Assembly: GCA_918026815.1 (NCBI GenBank)
Contig: CAKJVC010000014.1
Location: forward strand, 310,001 to 374,000
Direction of reading: 5' to 3'
Source: Chalara sp. BL73
Taxonomy: Eukaryota; Ascomycota; Leotiomycetes; Helotiales
Length of the DNA stretch: 64,000 nt
The notes below the pieces were generated by a model. That model ran no database searches and was not told the origin of the DNA. It worked only from the letters and a program-made list of their open reading frames with translations. Of this stretch, positions 22,534-33,842 are shown in pieces; the first letter of the stretch is position 1; each line of letters starts with the position of its first letter. A program made the translations under genes and the position numbers.

Positions 22534-24200
22534 ATGCTCGCGGCGCAGATTCCCTTCCACAGCCGTTATAGCTTTGTTCCCATGGCGGACGAAACTGACA
22601 CTCATAAGTTCCATGTTGATGATCCAAGTTATGGCGCAAATGAGGAGTGCACGGAGGACGGCTACTTCTGCGAAGATCCTGAATGCCTGTCAAAATACCC
22701 ACGTCATGCATTTTCGAACCGATCGAAGCTTAAGTTAGAATATTTTATCGCCACAAAGTTTATTAACGAATGTCTGCTAACCCCTGGGTAGCAAGCATAT
22801 AAATGGGCATAGAAAGCCATTTACATGTACACAGCCCGGTTGCTTAAAAAGCTTTTCTCAGAAGCAGAATGTTGATCGGCATGCCCGGCGTCACCATCAC
22901 GAGGCTACCAGTGCAATAGAGTTCTATCATTGCACTACTGACGAATGCAAATATGCCAGCACCGGTAGCCGAAGAAAGAGATTTGCTCGAATAGACCAGG
23001 TGAGGGAACATATAAAAGATTACGGACATTATGGGCCGCATTCGCCAGTGCTACGGGAAAAGCGCCCTGGAAGCCCTCTACCGGCAGACCAGGCTGTCGT
23101 TTACTATATTGAAAAGTGGACATCTAAAAAGTTATCTCAAATTTATCGTGTCGCGCTTTCACTTTGTTTTCACACTTCCAAAACAAAACTTTGGCATTTA
23201 GATGATACTAGGGATATCTTCATCCGAATGCCCGATTCTCGGTTGTCTTTGCTACCAAGTGATGGCCATCAATGTACTGTGAGCGAAACCTGCTACTATC
23301 AATCATTTTGGCCAACGAGCATTCCGGTAACCTTATTCAAATCTGATAACGATCGACGCGAGCATGAACATCGGGCGCATGCCTTGGGAGCACAAGCGAT
23401 CTCATCTACTGAGTACCAGATCCTAGAGGCAGACAATGGCTTCTGCGGTGTGCCTTTCGCTCAAACGCTAGAGGATATGCTAGCTTCAGAATGCCTTCCG
23501 CCGGAATCGATGTTCTCACTAGATATTGCTCATGAAACCTCGTATATCTTCAATTTTGAAGAGAGCTCTATCAAGAGTATTGGTGTTGCTACAGAGAAAG
23601 CCTCCACATCGGACTCTCGGTATCACCAATCGTTTGAAGGGGAACTTACTTTTCCGGACTAGAGATTCATCGAAAGTTATCATTCTGCAAAGTCACCCCA
23701 AGAGTAAGACTTTGGACAGGGCTTCAACCTACAGATCACTAACATTTATTTCCAGTAGCACTACAACTTGTGAAACATGCGGTAAAACCTTCAAGAGGAA
23801 GGGCGATTTACTTCGACATGCACATGCTATCCATCAAGGTCAGACGCATTACAACTGTAAAATTTGCTTCCGAACATACTCTCGAAAAGATAAAGTCTTG
23901 GAGCATCTACGAAATGTTCATGGAAAAGACCGTGAAACTTCCAAGAAGCTTTGGGAAGAAAAATCGAAATCGTCGCTTCAGCGAGCTATTTCGGTAGGCG
24001 TGGCTCCAAGTGACACATTATTAGATAGCCCGCCTGAAAACAACACCGATATGTTATTGGCGATCGAAGCAAGGAATAGATCCACACCCACGACAGATTC
24101 GATGTTTGACACTACTCTTAAAATAAATTTTAGCGGTGATCTGTCGTCTGGTGAGGTGGATGGGGCAGTATCCCGCGAAACTGTTGAACTCATTGGATGA
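22534..24200 (+). CDS. C2H2 zinc-finger protein
   Basis: Exons 22534-22733, 22792-23619 and 23756-24200 give about 490 residues. The first intron joins RSKL|NKHINGHRKPFTC, restoring a typical finger linker. Finger-like units are: CEDPEC...FSNRSKLNKHINGH; CTQPGCLKSFSQKQNVDRHA with HHHE after it; a third less regular CTTDEC...HIKDYGH; and two clean C-terminal fingers, CETCGKTFKRKGDLLRHAHA and CKICFRTYSRKDKVLEHLRN, each ending in xxVH/IH. It is probably a nuclear DNA-binding protein. The middle of about 200 residues has no known domain. The second intron (136 nt, donor GTATCA) is the weakest call: it is needed to change frame before the last two fingers, but other donors are possible. The start could also be 22582. 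Confidence 0.7.
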
Positions 24201-24912
24201 AGGTTATGCTGATCAACAATGGTGAAATCTGCAACCTGCGCACTGGGTATTCTATCAGGTCATTTGCAGCCATCCAAAATAATTCAGACGACGAATGGGT
24301 GCCAGACTGAGATGAGCAACTGTAGGTTGTGTAAGATTAATGAATGGATAATGACAGATGGTCGAGCACATCGGATGATTGTAAATGTGATATGAAGTCT
24401 TTATGGATTTATATCTGCTAAATGAGAGTGATAAAACAAGTATCTCTGATATTAATCGTTATCGGAGCTGATATCTGTTCTGTATTTTATACAATTTTAT
24501 AGCTTCAGCAAAACAACGAAATATCTCTCATCGATAATTTGATCATTAATTGAATTTCTCGTAGTTGAATCGCCACTTATCATGAGTCCCAGGTGTGTGT
24601 ACATGCTCAAAAGAGATACGAGATATAATCTTGCAGCACAAATGTTATGGTACCCAAATTTAATTTCCCCCCCATATTTTAGAAAATACCTGAAATAATC
24701 CACACAAAAACTGTCTAGCCTATTCAATACCAAAGCGTATCTCCTTAGCTCAAGGGGCATCTCGCTAAAATCAATACCTCGATTCTAAGGCTACAAGACT
24801 ACATCACCAAGCTTTGAACATCGAGAAAAAAAGTGAAGCTCAACATCATCCCAAGTTCACCCCAATAACCAACCACAAATACCCATCCGCAACAGCCAGA
24901 GAATAAAAAAAC
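24201..24912. other. Intergenic region upstream of the TOM6-like gene
   Basis: About 700 bp, AT-rich in the middle. A TTAGCTCAAGGGG sequence near 24750 resembles a tRNA A box but no matching B box follows, so no tRNA is called. Confidence 0.5.
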
Positions 24913-25289
24913 ATGCCACCACGTCAGCAACGCGTTGCCATTGAGAAGGCTGGTGCTCGTCGTACGAATAACAAGGGATATGTTGCGAGTGTCTACAGCA
25001 CTTTGACATCGCCTGAGAATGCGAGCGTGGTGAAGAGTGTTGCCATCTTTGGGGTATGTTTTGTCTCTCGATTTGTGGCTTCTGGAGTAGGCCATCGCGA
25101 TTGTCTAATTGAAAAGCTGAGATTGAGAAAGATAAGAAAAGAGCACTGGTTATGGACATTTGGCTGACATCAACCATCACAGGCCGCAGTTGCAATCTTC
25201 TCGAGTTCCTGGAGCGAGTTCTTGTTGCCTCCGTAAGTTAGACCCGGAGGAAGCTACAACGTATTCACCTAACCGGATCCAGTCTGTGA
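24913..25289 (+). CDS. TOM6: TOM6-like subunit of the mitochondrial outer-membrane translocase
   Basis: Exons 24913-25053, 25183-25232 and 25283-25289 give 65 residues. The layout matches fungal Tom6: a short basic, polar cytosolic N-terminus (MPPRQQRVAIEKAGARR), then SVVKSVAIFGAAVAIFSSS as a single tail anchor, ending WSEFLLPPL close to the C-terminus. Tom6 is a small subunit that stabilises the TOM40 core and its contact with Tom22. The first intron (129 nt) interrupts the membrane helix after IFG. The last exon has only seven coding bases (T CTG TGA), joined to CC in phase 2 across a 50-nt intron. If that intron were retained, the protein would end within a few residues of the same point. 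The identification rests on size, topology and the terminal motif, so another small tail-anchored mitochondrial protein remains possible. Confidence 0.7.
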
Positions 25290-26178
25290 GCGACGTGGTT
25301 GTCAGGCGAAGGCGATTATGGGGCTGGGGCGGATAGAGAAGTAATTCGATGTTGGCATCATTGTGGCGGCAGCAAAAATGTATAAAACGGCGGTGGTATC
25401 GAATGTATCATATAACGATGGTAGATCCTGGGGGTTGAGTGTAAGAAAATGGGTCGGGCCAGGCATCATTGGCGTTACGAGTTAATGGATCTCAGCTTTC
25501 ACCACTCATGCACTCTCTTTATATTGTGCGTGTGGATTCCTTCGGGATATCAGCATGCACGCCCCAACGTCCTCAACCTTCGGGCTTGCATGTGTTTGCC
25601 TTTTTGGATTGTTAAGATTGGAGCGCAAAAGACAAGCTCTAGTCCGGCGAATGTTATATCTACTTTGCTCGAGTGAGCTTTGGCACTACAACAAAGAAGC
25701 TATTGTTCTTACTCACCTTAGTCTAGAGCCCTTGATGTATCTGTTTGTCACTACGCCTGAAAGGTCTCGTCCGCCATGTTCGCTCTTCTAAGAGCGTCTC
25801 AACAAGTTCTTTATGTACGTGCCTTGGATGACAATGCTCGACGTCCACTAGTAGAGTAGATATCAGTTGCTGTGTAAATAGGTTGAGATACCCGGTTGCA
25901 CAAACGAACCTGCTGAAGCTTTGTTCCTTCGAGTATAAATGATCGCAAGAGTGCTAATAAGCGTAGAGGTTAAGCCAAAAAGCCAGAGCTACGATATCGT
26001 TGGAAGTGACGACAAAGGATCGTATATTAGAAGTATCAGGTCTCCACAAGCACTGTTGCTCACCCATTACCAGAATTACCAGTAATATCTAATTAAAAAT
26101 TCCGGTGTTTGATAGCATATCATTGATATATGCTGATTTCCTCGAAGAGACTATTACAGATGGTGCCTTCTTAAGGCA
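25290..26178. other. Intergenic region
   Basis: About 900 bp downstream of the TOM6-like gene; no gene recognised. Confidence 0.5.
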
Positions 26179-26409
26179 TCAGAGGCAACTTATCGTTAGC
26201 ATTTGCCTCGTATGCCCTATTAAAGTTTTCTGCAATGCAGCATCAACATTATCAGGTGGCTTTCGAAGTAACTTTAACGTTTTTTCACTCAGGATCAAGC
26301 GAAGCCCCTGTGTAACATAGGAATCCTTCGACAAAAGATCGTCCACCAGGTCAAGGTAGCTCATCGCAGAGTGTGGTAGTGAGCCCCTGTGCAAAGTAGA
26401 GCATGCCAT
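26179..26409 (-). pseudogene. Degenerate partial copy of the neighbouring F-box gene
   Basis: This stretch is a decayed copy of part of the 31.6-33.8 kb F-box gene on the same strand. Shared peptides are SAMSYLDLVDDLL versus SAMTYFDLVDDPL, and LLRKPPDNVDAALQ versus LLRKPPDDVDVALQ. At DNA level, 20-mers such as ATCAGGTGGCTTTCGAAGTA (here near 26250, there near 32153) and GTCCACCAGGTCAA are identical. The copy lacks about 45 bp present in the intact gene between these blocks and keeps no start, F-box or C-terminus. Sequence on either side does not resemble the parent. It is a fragment left by a local duplication, about 6 kb from its source, and probably makes no protein. Confidence 0.82.
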
Positions 26410-26974
26410 ATGGAATCAAGGCTTATTTGCAACAACCCCATTGATGAAGAGAGATTGAGCCCATCACCACGGCCGCATTTATTGTGAGATTGGTTTATGA
26501 GCAAATAGTCTCTTGAGCGAATCAGTACCAGCCATACCTGCGTTTCAGCCACCGTGAATGCCTCCATAGCCTCATTATGGCATACATGGCTGATAGTTGC
26601 TTGAAAGTAAAGAGTACGGAATGCATAGACATAACTCTGTCTGAATTATTCGTACTGATCAAAGTTGTAACAAGCATGGAACGGTACAGGGACCCCTACT
26701 AAGAGCAAGGTGAACTAGAACATGAAATTACACAAGCATTGTATCTTAGAAGCCATATAATTTGAATTATCCACTCAGGTGGGAAGTCACTTAATGCTTT
26801 AATAATGATACACCCATTGCCATAAGCGGCTGTTATTATGGTATCAACATTCCGTCGAGAATTGGATCTCTCAAACTATTCCTCTGTAGAGAGATTTGTC
26901 CTGCCCAATAATGTACACATTCCATGATCATTACAACATAAATTCAGCGCCGGCTCCCGTTCCGATCCAGTCAA
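26410..26974. other. Intergenic region
   Basis: About 560 bp between the F-box fragment and the end of the NFS1 gene; nothing recognised. Confidence 0.5.
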
Positions 26975-28758
26975 TCAATGTTGACTCCACTCAATGCTGT
27001 CAAGATCAATCCCTTCCTGCACAAGCTCCCAGAGCGGACTCAATTCTCTTAAGAACGTAACTCGCTCTGTGACCGCCTTCAGGACATAGTCAATCTCACT
27101 CTCAGTGGTGAATCTTCCAATACCAAATCTAATACTACTATGTGCGCTCTCGTCGCTGCTACCGAGTGCCCGGAGAACATAACTTGGTTCAAGAGATGCT
27201 GACGTGCAAGCACTACCGGAAGACAGAGCAATATCTTTAAGTGCCATCAAAAGAGACTCTCCCTCAACGTAGGCAAAAGAGACATTCACACATCCGGGAT
27301 AAGAACGTACTCTATCTCCATTTTGGGTAGTGTGCTCCATGGCCAAGAGACCACTAAGAAGTCTCTCGGAAAGCTTCCTGATACGCTTGGAATCGTACTG
27401 TAAAGCTGGTTAGTATAATTCCAAAGATACGTCTTGCAAAGAGTTTGAGCAAAGTATTCTCTTCAGAAAAGGTACTGTTTCTCGTCAAGGAAGCCTCAAC
27501 TTGCAAGCAAGGAAGTCACTAGGAAAGCCATGCATATGTAAAAGTAGATCATCATAATAAGGGAGATGCGTGAAAATGGACAAAACTCACAGATAGCTCC
27601 TCTCTCGCGATTCGGCAAGCTTCTCCGAACCCGACGACCAAAGCAGGGGCAAGTGTTCCGCTCCTCAGACCTCTTTCTTGGCCACCCCCACTGATTATTG
27701 GATCGATCCTCACCCTAGGCCGCCTTCGAACATAACAGGCACCAATTCCTTTTGGTCCATATATTTTGTGTGATGAGATAGACATCAAGTCAATGTTCAT
27801 TGCGTTCACATCCAATTCTATTTTGCCTACGGCCTGTGCGCCATCGGTATGGAAGAAGACCTTTTTCGATCTGCAAAGCTTGCCTATCTCTGAAAGAGGC
27901 TGGATGACTCCTATTTCGTTATTTACAGCCATGATACTCACAATTGCAGTATCTGGCCGGATCGCTGCCTCAAGCTCTGCCATGTCGATCAAGCCATTGC
28001 TCTTGACCGGCAAGTATGTAACATCGAATCCTTCATCTTGTAGATGTCGGCAGCTGTCTAAAACACATTTGTGTTCTGTCTGAGTAGTAATGATGTGCTT
28101 CTTCTTTCCGGAACGACCAAAGAATCTCGCTACACCTTTGATGCTCATGTTGTTACTCTCAGTAGCGCCGCTTGTGAAAATAATCTCTTTTGGGTCTGCG
28201 CCAATCAACTTGGCAATATGTTCTCGTGCGTCTTCCGTAGCCTTATCTGTTTCCCATCCATATGCGTGTGTTCTAGAATGGGGATTTCCATATAGTCCAG
28301 AGTAATATGGAAGCATTGCATCTAGTACACGAGGATCCAAAGGAGTTGTAGCCTGCATATCAAGATATATCGGTCTTTGCCCTTCATCCATAATCGTCGC
28401 TTGCTTGAGAACGCCTATACGGGTTGTTATGGGCATGCTTGGTAGTATATGCAAAAGACATACCTGCCATAGGGCTCATCATTGCATCGGCCTCAACATT
28501 TGTTCCCGGCACAATCTGCTTCGGCAATTTGCCAGTCTCCTGGTAAAAGGCCTTTTGGTCTGCCCGGATCACGGTATCCACGCTCACCGATGCACTATCT
28601 TTCTTCGTCTCTGAGACATATCCCCTCCTTGATATTTTTTGATTCGTTATGGCCGCCAGTCTCTGACCAGAACTTCTTAAAAGCCCTGCGGAGGAGCCTG
28701 AAGGCTTTAGGTAGAGGCGTGAAGCCTGCCGCAATGAGGTTGTTGCTATGCTTGACAT
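26975..28758 (-). CDS. NFS1: Cysteine desulfurase, mitochondrial (NFS1)
   Basis: Exons 28758-28464, 28414-27591 and 27397-26975 give 513 residues. NFS1 is the pyridoxal-phosphate enzyme that takes sulfur from cysteine for iron-sulfur cluster assembly and tRNA thiolation, working with Isd11, frataxin and Isu1 in the matrix. The N-terminus is rich in Arg, Ser and Leu with few acids, as for a mitochondrial presequence. The enzyme core begins [20 protein letters not shown]. Visible motifs are [15 protein letters not shown] (PLP stacking His), [14 protein letters not shown] (PLP Asp), [12 protein letters not shown] (Schiff-base Lys) and [15 protein letters not shown] (mobile loop with catalytic Cys). 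Length and the C-terminal [20 protein letters not shown] agree with fungal NFS1. The second intron (193 nt) is longer than most here. It is transcribed divergently from the BAR-SH3 gene across about 500 bp. Confidence 0.96.
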
Positions 28759-29265
28759 TTTCCTGGTGAACAATGAGTTTGGTGAAGAGGAGGCAACGGA
28801 TTTATTATACGGATTAAAATGTACTAGGGTGCTTCGCTGATTCACAAAGTTAAGCAGCGTGCTCGGTCAATATCTGATTGGTCCAGAAGCGCATTATGAC
28901 GAGTTATGAAAGGAAGTGGGGCAAACACAATTCATCCCACATCTCGACTTCAAGATCATGCTCGGATTCGTACGGATTGGTTTAATGTCAGTAATTACTT
29001 GTTAAGAACGCCTTCTATACCTTAGCGAATATCACTTTAATCTAAGGGTTTTAAAAAACAACCTGCGAACGACAGGTTTGGGGCTCAGCCACTTGTGGCA
29101 GCGTCATCATCGTGAACGCATCCGGCTTGCCTGCGCCGAGAGGACTAAAAGACAAACCACATCCTGATTATATCTCGGTCGCCAACAACACTCGTCCTTA
29201 CGTTCAACCCCATCTTCTAGATCCGTTTAAATCCCAGTGGACTTTCAAATACTAGGCACCAGGAA
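28759..29265. promoter_or_regulatory. Shared divergent promoter region of NFS1 and the BAR-SH3 gene
   Basis: The 507 bp between the two start codons must hold both promoters. I see no strongly diagnostic element; a pyrimidine-rich stretch (about 29190-29230) lies before the BAR-SH3 start. Confidence 0.5.
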
Positions 29266-30730
29266 ATGAGCTTCAAAGGCTTCCAAAAGAGCGTCGTTCG
29301 GGTATGCTTCTCATGGTGGAGGGGTAAACACTATTGAGCAATGAAGTGACTGACCGGAAACGCAGGCGCCCCAAACGTTCAAGGCAAAGTTCAACTTGGG
29401 AGAGATTACAAAGGATGCCGTATACCTAGACGCTGAGAGACGCTTCCAGGAGCTAGAAACAGAGACCAAGAAACTCCACACTGAAAGTAAAAAGTACTTC
29501 GATGCCATTAATGGGATGATGACGCACCAGATTGAATTTTCGAAAGCCATAAAAGAAATATATCAACCTATATCTGGAAGGCTATCAGATCCGGATTCTA
29601 TCATATCAGAGGGCAATCCAGAGGGTATCCAGGCTTGCGAGGAGTATGAGGCTATTGTAAAGGATTTGCAGGCAACCCTGCAACCTGAGCTAGAAATGAT
29701 TGAGACAAGAGTTATCAAACCTGCAGATGAACTTTTAGAAATCATCAAGGTCATTCGCAAATCTGCCGTAAAGCGAGACCATAAACAGCTCGACTACGAT
29801 CGACATCGTACAACGCTCAAAAAGCTACAAGATAAGAAGGACAAGAGTTTGAAGGACGAGAAGGCGCTGTACAAAGCTGAAAACGATGTCGAGCAGGCGA
29901 CTCAGGAATATAACTACTTCAATGATCTGCTCAAAGATGAGTTACCCAAGCTCTTTGCGCTCGAGCGCGAGTTCATTCGACCATTGTTCCAATCCTTCTA
30001 CTACATGCAACTGAATGTATTCTATACATTGCACGAGAAGATGCAAGGATGCGACATCGGCTATTTCGACCTGACCTTAGATATCGAGGAAGCATTCGAG
30101 GCCAAACGAGGCCAGATTCAAGAACAGGCAGAAGCACTATCGATTGTAAAGTTCAAGACCACCGGCCAAAAACGGCCTCCAAAGTACGGAGCCGGCAGGC
30201 TGGCTCTCGAGGATCGCAAATCTGCTTCAGGCGGCTCGAAACTAGCTATTGAGGCAGGACCTAGTAGTAGCACTAGCAGTAAATTCGGCTCACCTTCGTT
30301 ACGGCCTGGGTCTGAAGAATCAGAGAAGCCCCCACCACCCTATTCGAGCAACTTGTCTCCCACTAGCGGCGAAACGAGCATCATGAGAGCGAGCTCGACA
30401 GGAAGCGCATGGGGAGCTGCTGCAAAGGCGAAAGGTGCTGCCCCCCCACCACCTAAGCCGAAGCCGAAGCCTTTCAGGCTCAGCGGTGCTCCCGCGCCGG
30501 AGACTGTCACGGCTCTGTATGATTATGAGGCTCAAGCGGAGGGAGACTTGAGCTTCTCAACTGGAGATGTAATCGAGATTGTAACGAGGACGGACAATAG
30601 TAACGAGTGGTGGGTGGGAAAGCTTAATGGACGGCAAGGCCAGTTTCCAGGTAATTACATCTACATTCCGCTTAGTTACGGTATAACGAATCTCATGACC
30701 TGACTTGTCCCAGGGAACTACGTGCAATAA
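29266..30730 (+). CDS. BAR and SH3 domain protein, Rvs167/Hob1-like amphiphysin
   Basis: Three exons (29266-29301, 29366-30650, 30714-30730) give 445 residues. The N-terminus MSFKGFQKSVVRAPQTFKAK is typical of amphipathic N-BAR proteins, and residues to about 240 form the BAR domain (FQELETETKKLHTESKKYFD; YDRHRTTLKKLQDKKDKSL; FIRPLFQSFYYMQLNVFYTL). A Ser/Pro-rich linker with PPPPY and APPPPKPKPKP follows. The last 60 residues are the SH3 domain: TVTALYDYEAQAEGDLSF, NEWWVGKLNGRQGQFPGNYV. The final residues GNYVQ are encoded only after splicing of a 63-nt intron to a 17-base exon; without it the SH3 domain would be misread. Rvs167-type proteins bend membrane at endocytic sites and link to cortical actin. 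Family and boundaries are secure. Confidence 0.95.
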
Positions 30731-31597
30731 GAGATAGGAGAAATCAAGTAGCAAAGGAGGCAGGACGTTACGATGTTTCAGCCTCCACATTCTGGTCTAT
30801 AACTCGCTCGTGCTTAAGCGTTGATATTTAGGGGCTTAGACATTGCATAACGGCAGGCAAAGCCTGTGTTGTTTTATAAAATAATATAAGCACGTGTTAC
30901 ATAAAGTTTTATCAATTCAAGGGTCAGCCCATGGCCGCCTTCCCAATCATTTCACTTATCATGATCACTTGATCATGATGTATAAGCTCGTGTCACCTCC
31001 GTCGATAGGCGACGAGAAATAAGGCGTACTAGGCAAATTTTTCAAAGGCAAAATGGTATGCAGGAACAGCGAACTATCTGCCGCGTGTTGATCATGTTCG
31101 TTTGCCTCGACGCTCTGAACGGTGGGGGGATGATTGTGGCTGACAAGGAAAGCGGCTGCCTCGTATGCACCCATGCGTGTCCTCTAAATGAATAATCCCA
31201 ATTCATCAATTCTTTATATTAGCGTTGTGCTATGTAGAAGCACCATACCACGGGCACTGCGAGATTTTGGGTGGGGGGGTCACATATCGTTGGCCGTGTA
31301 AAAGATGGTGGGTGTAGAGCCGCAGAGAAGCTGGGCGTTTCCTCCACACCATGATAACCACATGGCCAAAAGAAAATCAGCCTTGACCTCTACTAGTAGG
31401 CTGCATGCTTCATTTTATTATCGAATCGCGGAGCTTGTGCTGCTCTTACAATCATGGATGCAACACAATACGAATGTTATGTATTTTGGGGGCTTTTTCT
31501 CAGATTGTTTTGCTGCTACAGCGGTAAAGACGTAAATGTACCATTGGTACTATGGTTTGAGATGATGTAAGAAGCTTTTGATCTAGAGTTTTCCCCC
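30731..31597. other. Convergent 3' region
   Basis: About 870 bp between stop codons of convergent genes. Short frames only; no gene recognised. Confidence 0.55.
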
Positions 31598-33842
31598 TCA
31601 CTTTCTGGGCTTTCCAAAGTAGAACCCGAGTCCAATGTCAAGATACATGGCTTTCTCCCGGCTCACCCAACTTCTTGGTACTCCCACTGCCTGTCGCCTG
31701 GTTGCGCTTCCAACGTCGACCCTTTGCAAAGGTGAACATTTTTCTTTTCCTTTCCCTTTCCTGTCTATCACAACCGTCCTATCGATTTCATTCACGTCAA
31801 TATACTGATCTTCAAATTCGCCCCGCTCAGAACGACCAGCCGCACGGCCATCAATATGCGGTCCTTCACCCAAACCTTTTTCCTTCATTCTACTCCACGT
31901 CTTCAATCCTGCAAGCTTGATAGAAGGATCGAATGCTACAAAAATCAAGGCCCTTGGTGCATTGCAACCACCAGTAGCATAAACAAGACTCCGCTCATCC
32001 ATTATGCCTTCCACATCTCCGAGATGAGTAGGTGGGTTCAGTAATCTGTAGACAGCATCCCAGTCATTATTGGATTCTTTTGGATCTAGAGCTGGGGGCC
32101 AATATTGAATCTTTTGCTCCTGGTACATTTCCTGCAATGCGACATCAACATCATCAGGTGGCTTTCGAAGTAACCCTAACCCTTCTTCCCCTGGATTGAG
32201 CGGGTGGACTAGGGGCGGGCCGAGCTTTCTAGATCCGGCTCGGAGACGAAGCCGCTGCGTACTATAGAGATCCTCTGGCAAGGGATCGTCCACCAGGTCA
32301 AAGTAGGTCATCGCAGAGGTGTGGTAGTGACGCACACGGCACTTGGCCAGAGTGATTGTCGGTCGTGATGAGCCATCTTGTCCCCTATGTATGTTCTGTG
32401 CGTACCGTGGGGGTGGAGGCATGTAGAAAGGATTATCCTCAGGTTGTAACAGTTTAATGAGCGGATCGTTCGGCAAGGAAGCGCGATCGTGGGGGACTTT
32501 ACTCGAGCCAGACGATACGAGGGACGAAGAAGTCGCCAACGTCGCAGAAGTAGATGATGATGATGCAAAATATGAGACCCCAGAGTCAGTTGTACCAGTA
32601 CCTGTGGTACTTAGAGGAGCAGAAAAGCCAACCGAGGATGTAGAAGAACATCCAAACTCGTAACACTCGCCATTGTGAGATGCTTCCGGAAACTTAATGT
32701 CCGTGGTATAATAGCTCCTTTGGCTCTTGCTGGTGCCCAGGTGCCATTCTTTTCGAGATTCCACGATCTTGATATCGCCAGTTATTTCATCAACGTCGAG
32801 ACGCAAATTTGTCCAGCGGTCATCTATGGGGCCTTCTTGGTGTTGCCTTCGCCACATCTGTTCCTTGTCTGATCGTTCCAAAAGATCCTGACAAGGAGAG
32901 TTAAGTGGAAAACGAATGCAATGGTAATACGAGGTCCAGTCTATTTCTTCCTCTTCGAAAGACGTTTGGTTTGAGACTGCATAGAAGTAATCCTTGTAGA
33001 ACTCGAAACATACTGTTGAATGAACCTCTGAGCCTACGATATCTGGCAAATGGATTTTCTGATCAAACCATTTTCTTGTGCTGAAATTGTAGCCATGGAC
33101 CACCCATTTCTTATGCCCATCATGCCCAAGTTCGGAATGAGTCCCATAGTATAGAAACTCTTTGTTATTCCGTACGAGGATCTTGTCTGTTGAGGCCAAC
33201 TCTTGCCTGATCAGTATCTTTCCAGCATGAATATCAAATGAAATTAGCCATACGCTTTCGTCCTCATCAGAGGACCTATATATACTTGATATAATGCCAT
33301 CTGAATAATAAAGCAATCTGAAAATGCCTCTGGTACTGCTATTTTCCGGTAGCGCTTGAGTAAGAAGTTTGGGAATACTGATCACATGCTCCAGTTGATG
33401 AGAATTGTGTAGATCTAATACCCGGATACTTTCATCCAATACGTAGCTCAAAACGCCATTCGTGTAAATGAATGCATCTCCCAAGCCAACCATAGCCACT
33501 AAATAGGGGCATGCGGTGGCAATGGCGTGTCGTCGCTTCACCGCTCTTCGAAGTGCTGATGCGCTGCTGGCGCCAGCTGACGATGCGTCATATGCTTCCT
33601 TGGAGTAGCCTATCTTCGACTAATGCTTGTCAGCACCTATGTACGTAGTCTGCGTAACAAAGTAAAGTCCCCCCACATGATTTTCAACAACGAACCTGAA
33701 TCGTCAATTTGCAGATGCTCTCTTCTTGAACTAAGAACAGCAATCCTTTGCATGTTATTGCCAAGTTAAATACATCCTCGAGGTCGACATTCTCAATGAT
33801 GTTCGACAAGACCTCATATGGCAATGATGCTAAACGACCCAT
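31598..33842 (-). CDS. F-box domain protein
   Basis: Two exons (33842-33696, 33619-31598) give 722 residues. Exon 1 starts MGRLASLPYEVLSNIIENVD and continues LEDVFNLAITCKGLLFLV, a standard F-box, which contacts Skp1 in SCF ubiquitin ligases. Exon 2 continues with a region of strand-like repeats (residues about 75-330; YTNGVLSYVLDESIRVLDLH, VWLISFDIHAGKILIRQEL, HKKWVVHGYNFSTRKWFD) that could fold as a beta-propeller for substrate binding; this is inferred from pattern. The second half is Ser-rich then Pro- and Arg-rich with YFDLVDDPLPEDLY and ALIFVAFDPSIKLAG. Part of this second half (around 32113-32330) is duplicated as a decayed fragment at 26.2-26.4 kb. The 76-nt intron joins LTIQ|SKIGYSKEAYDA in phase. 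The long second exon is open throughout, but a further intron cannot be excluded. Confidence 0.85.

Noticed and set aside
24740..24800. tRNA A-box-like TTAGCTCAAGGGG
   Set aside because: No B box (GGTTCRA) follows in the next 100 bases.
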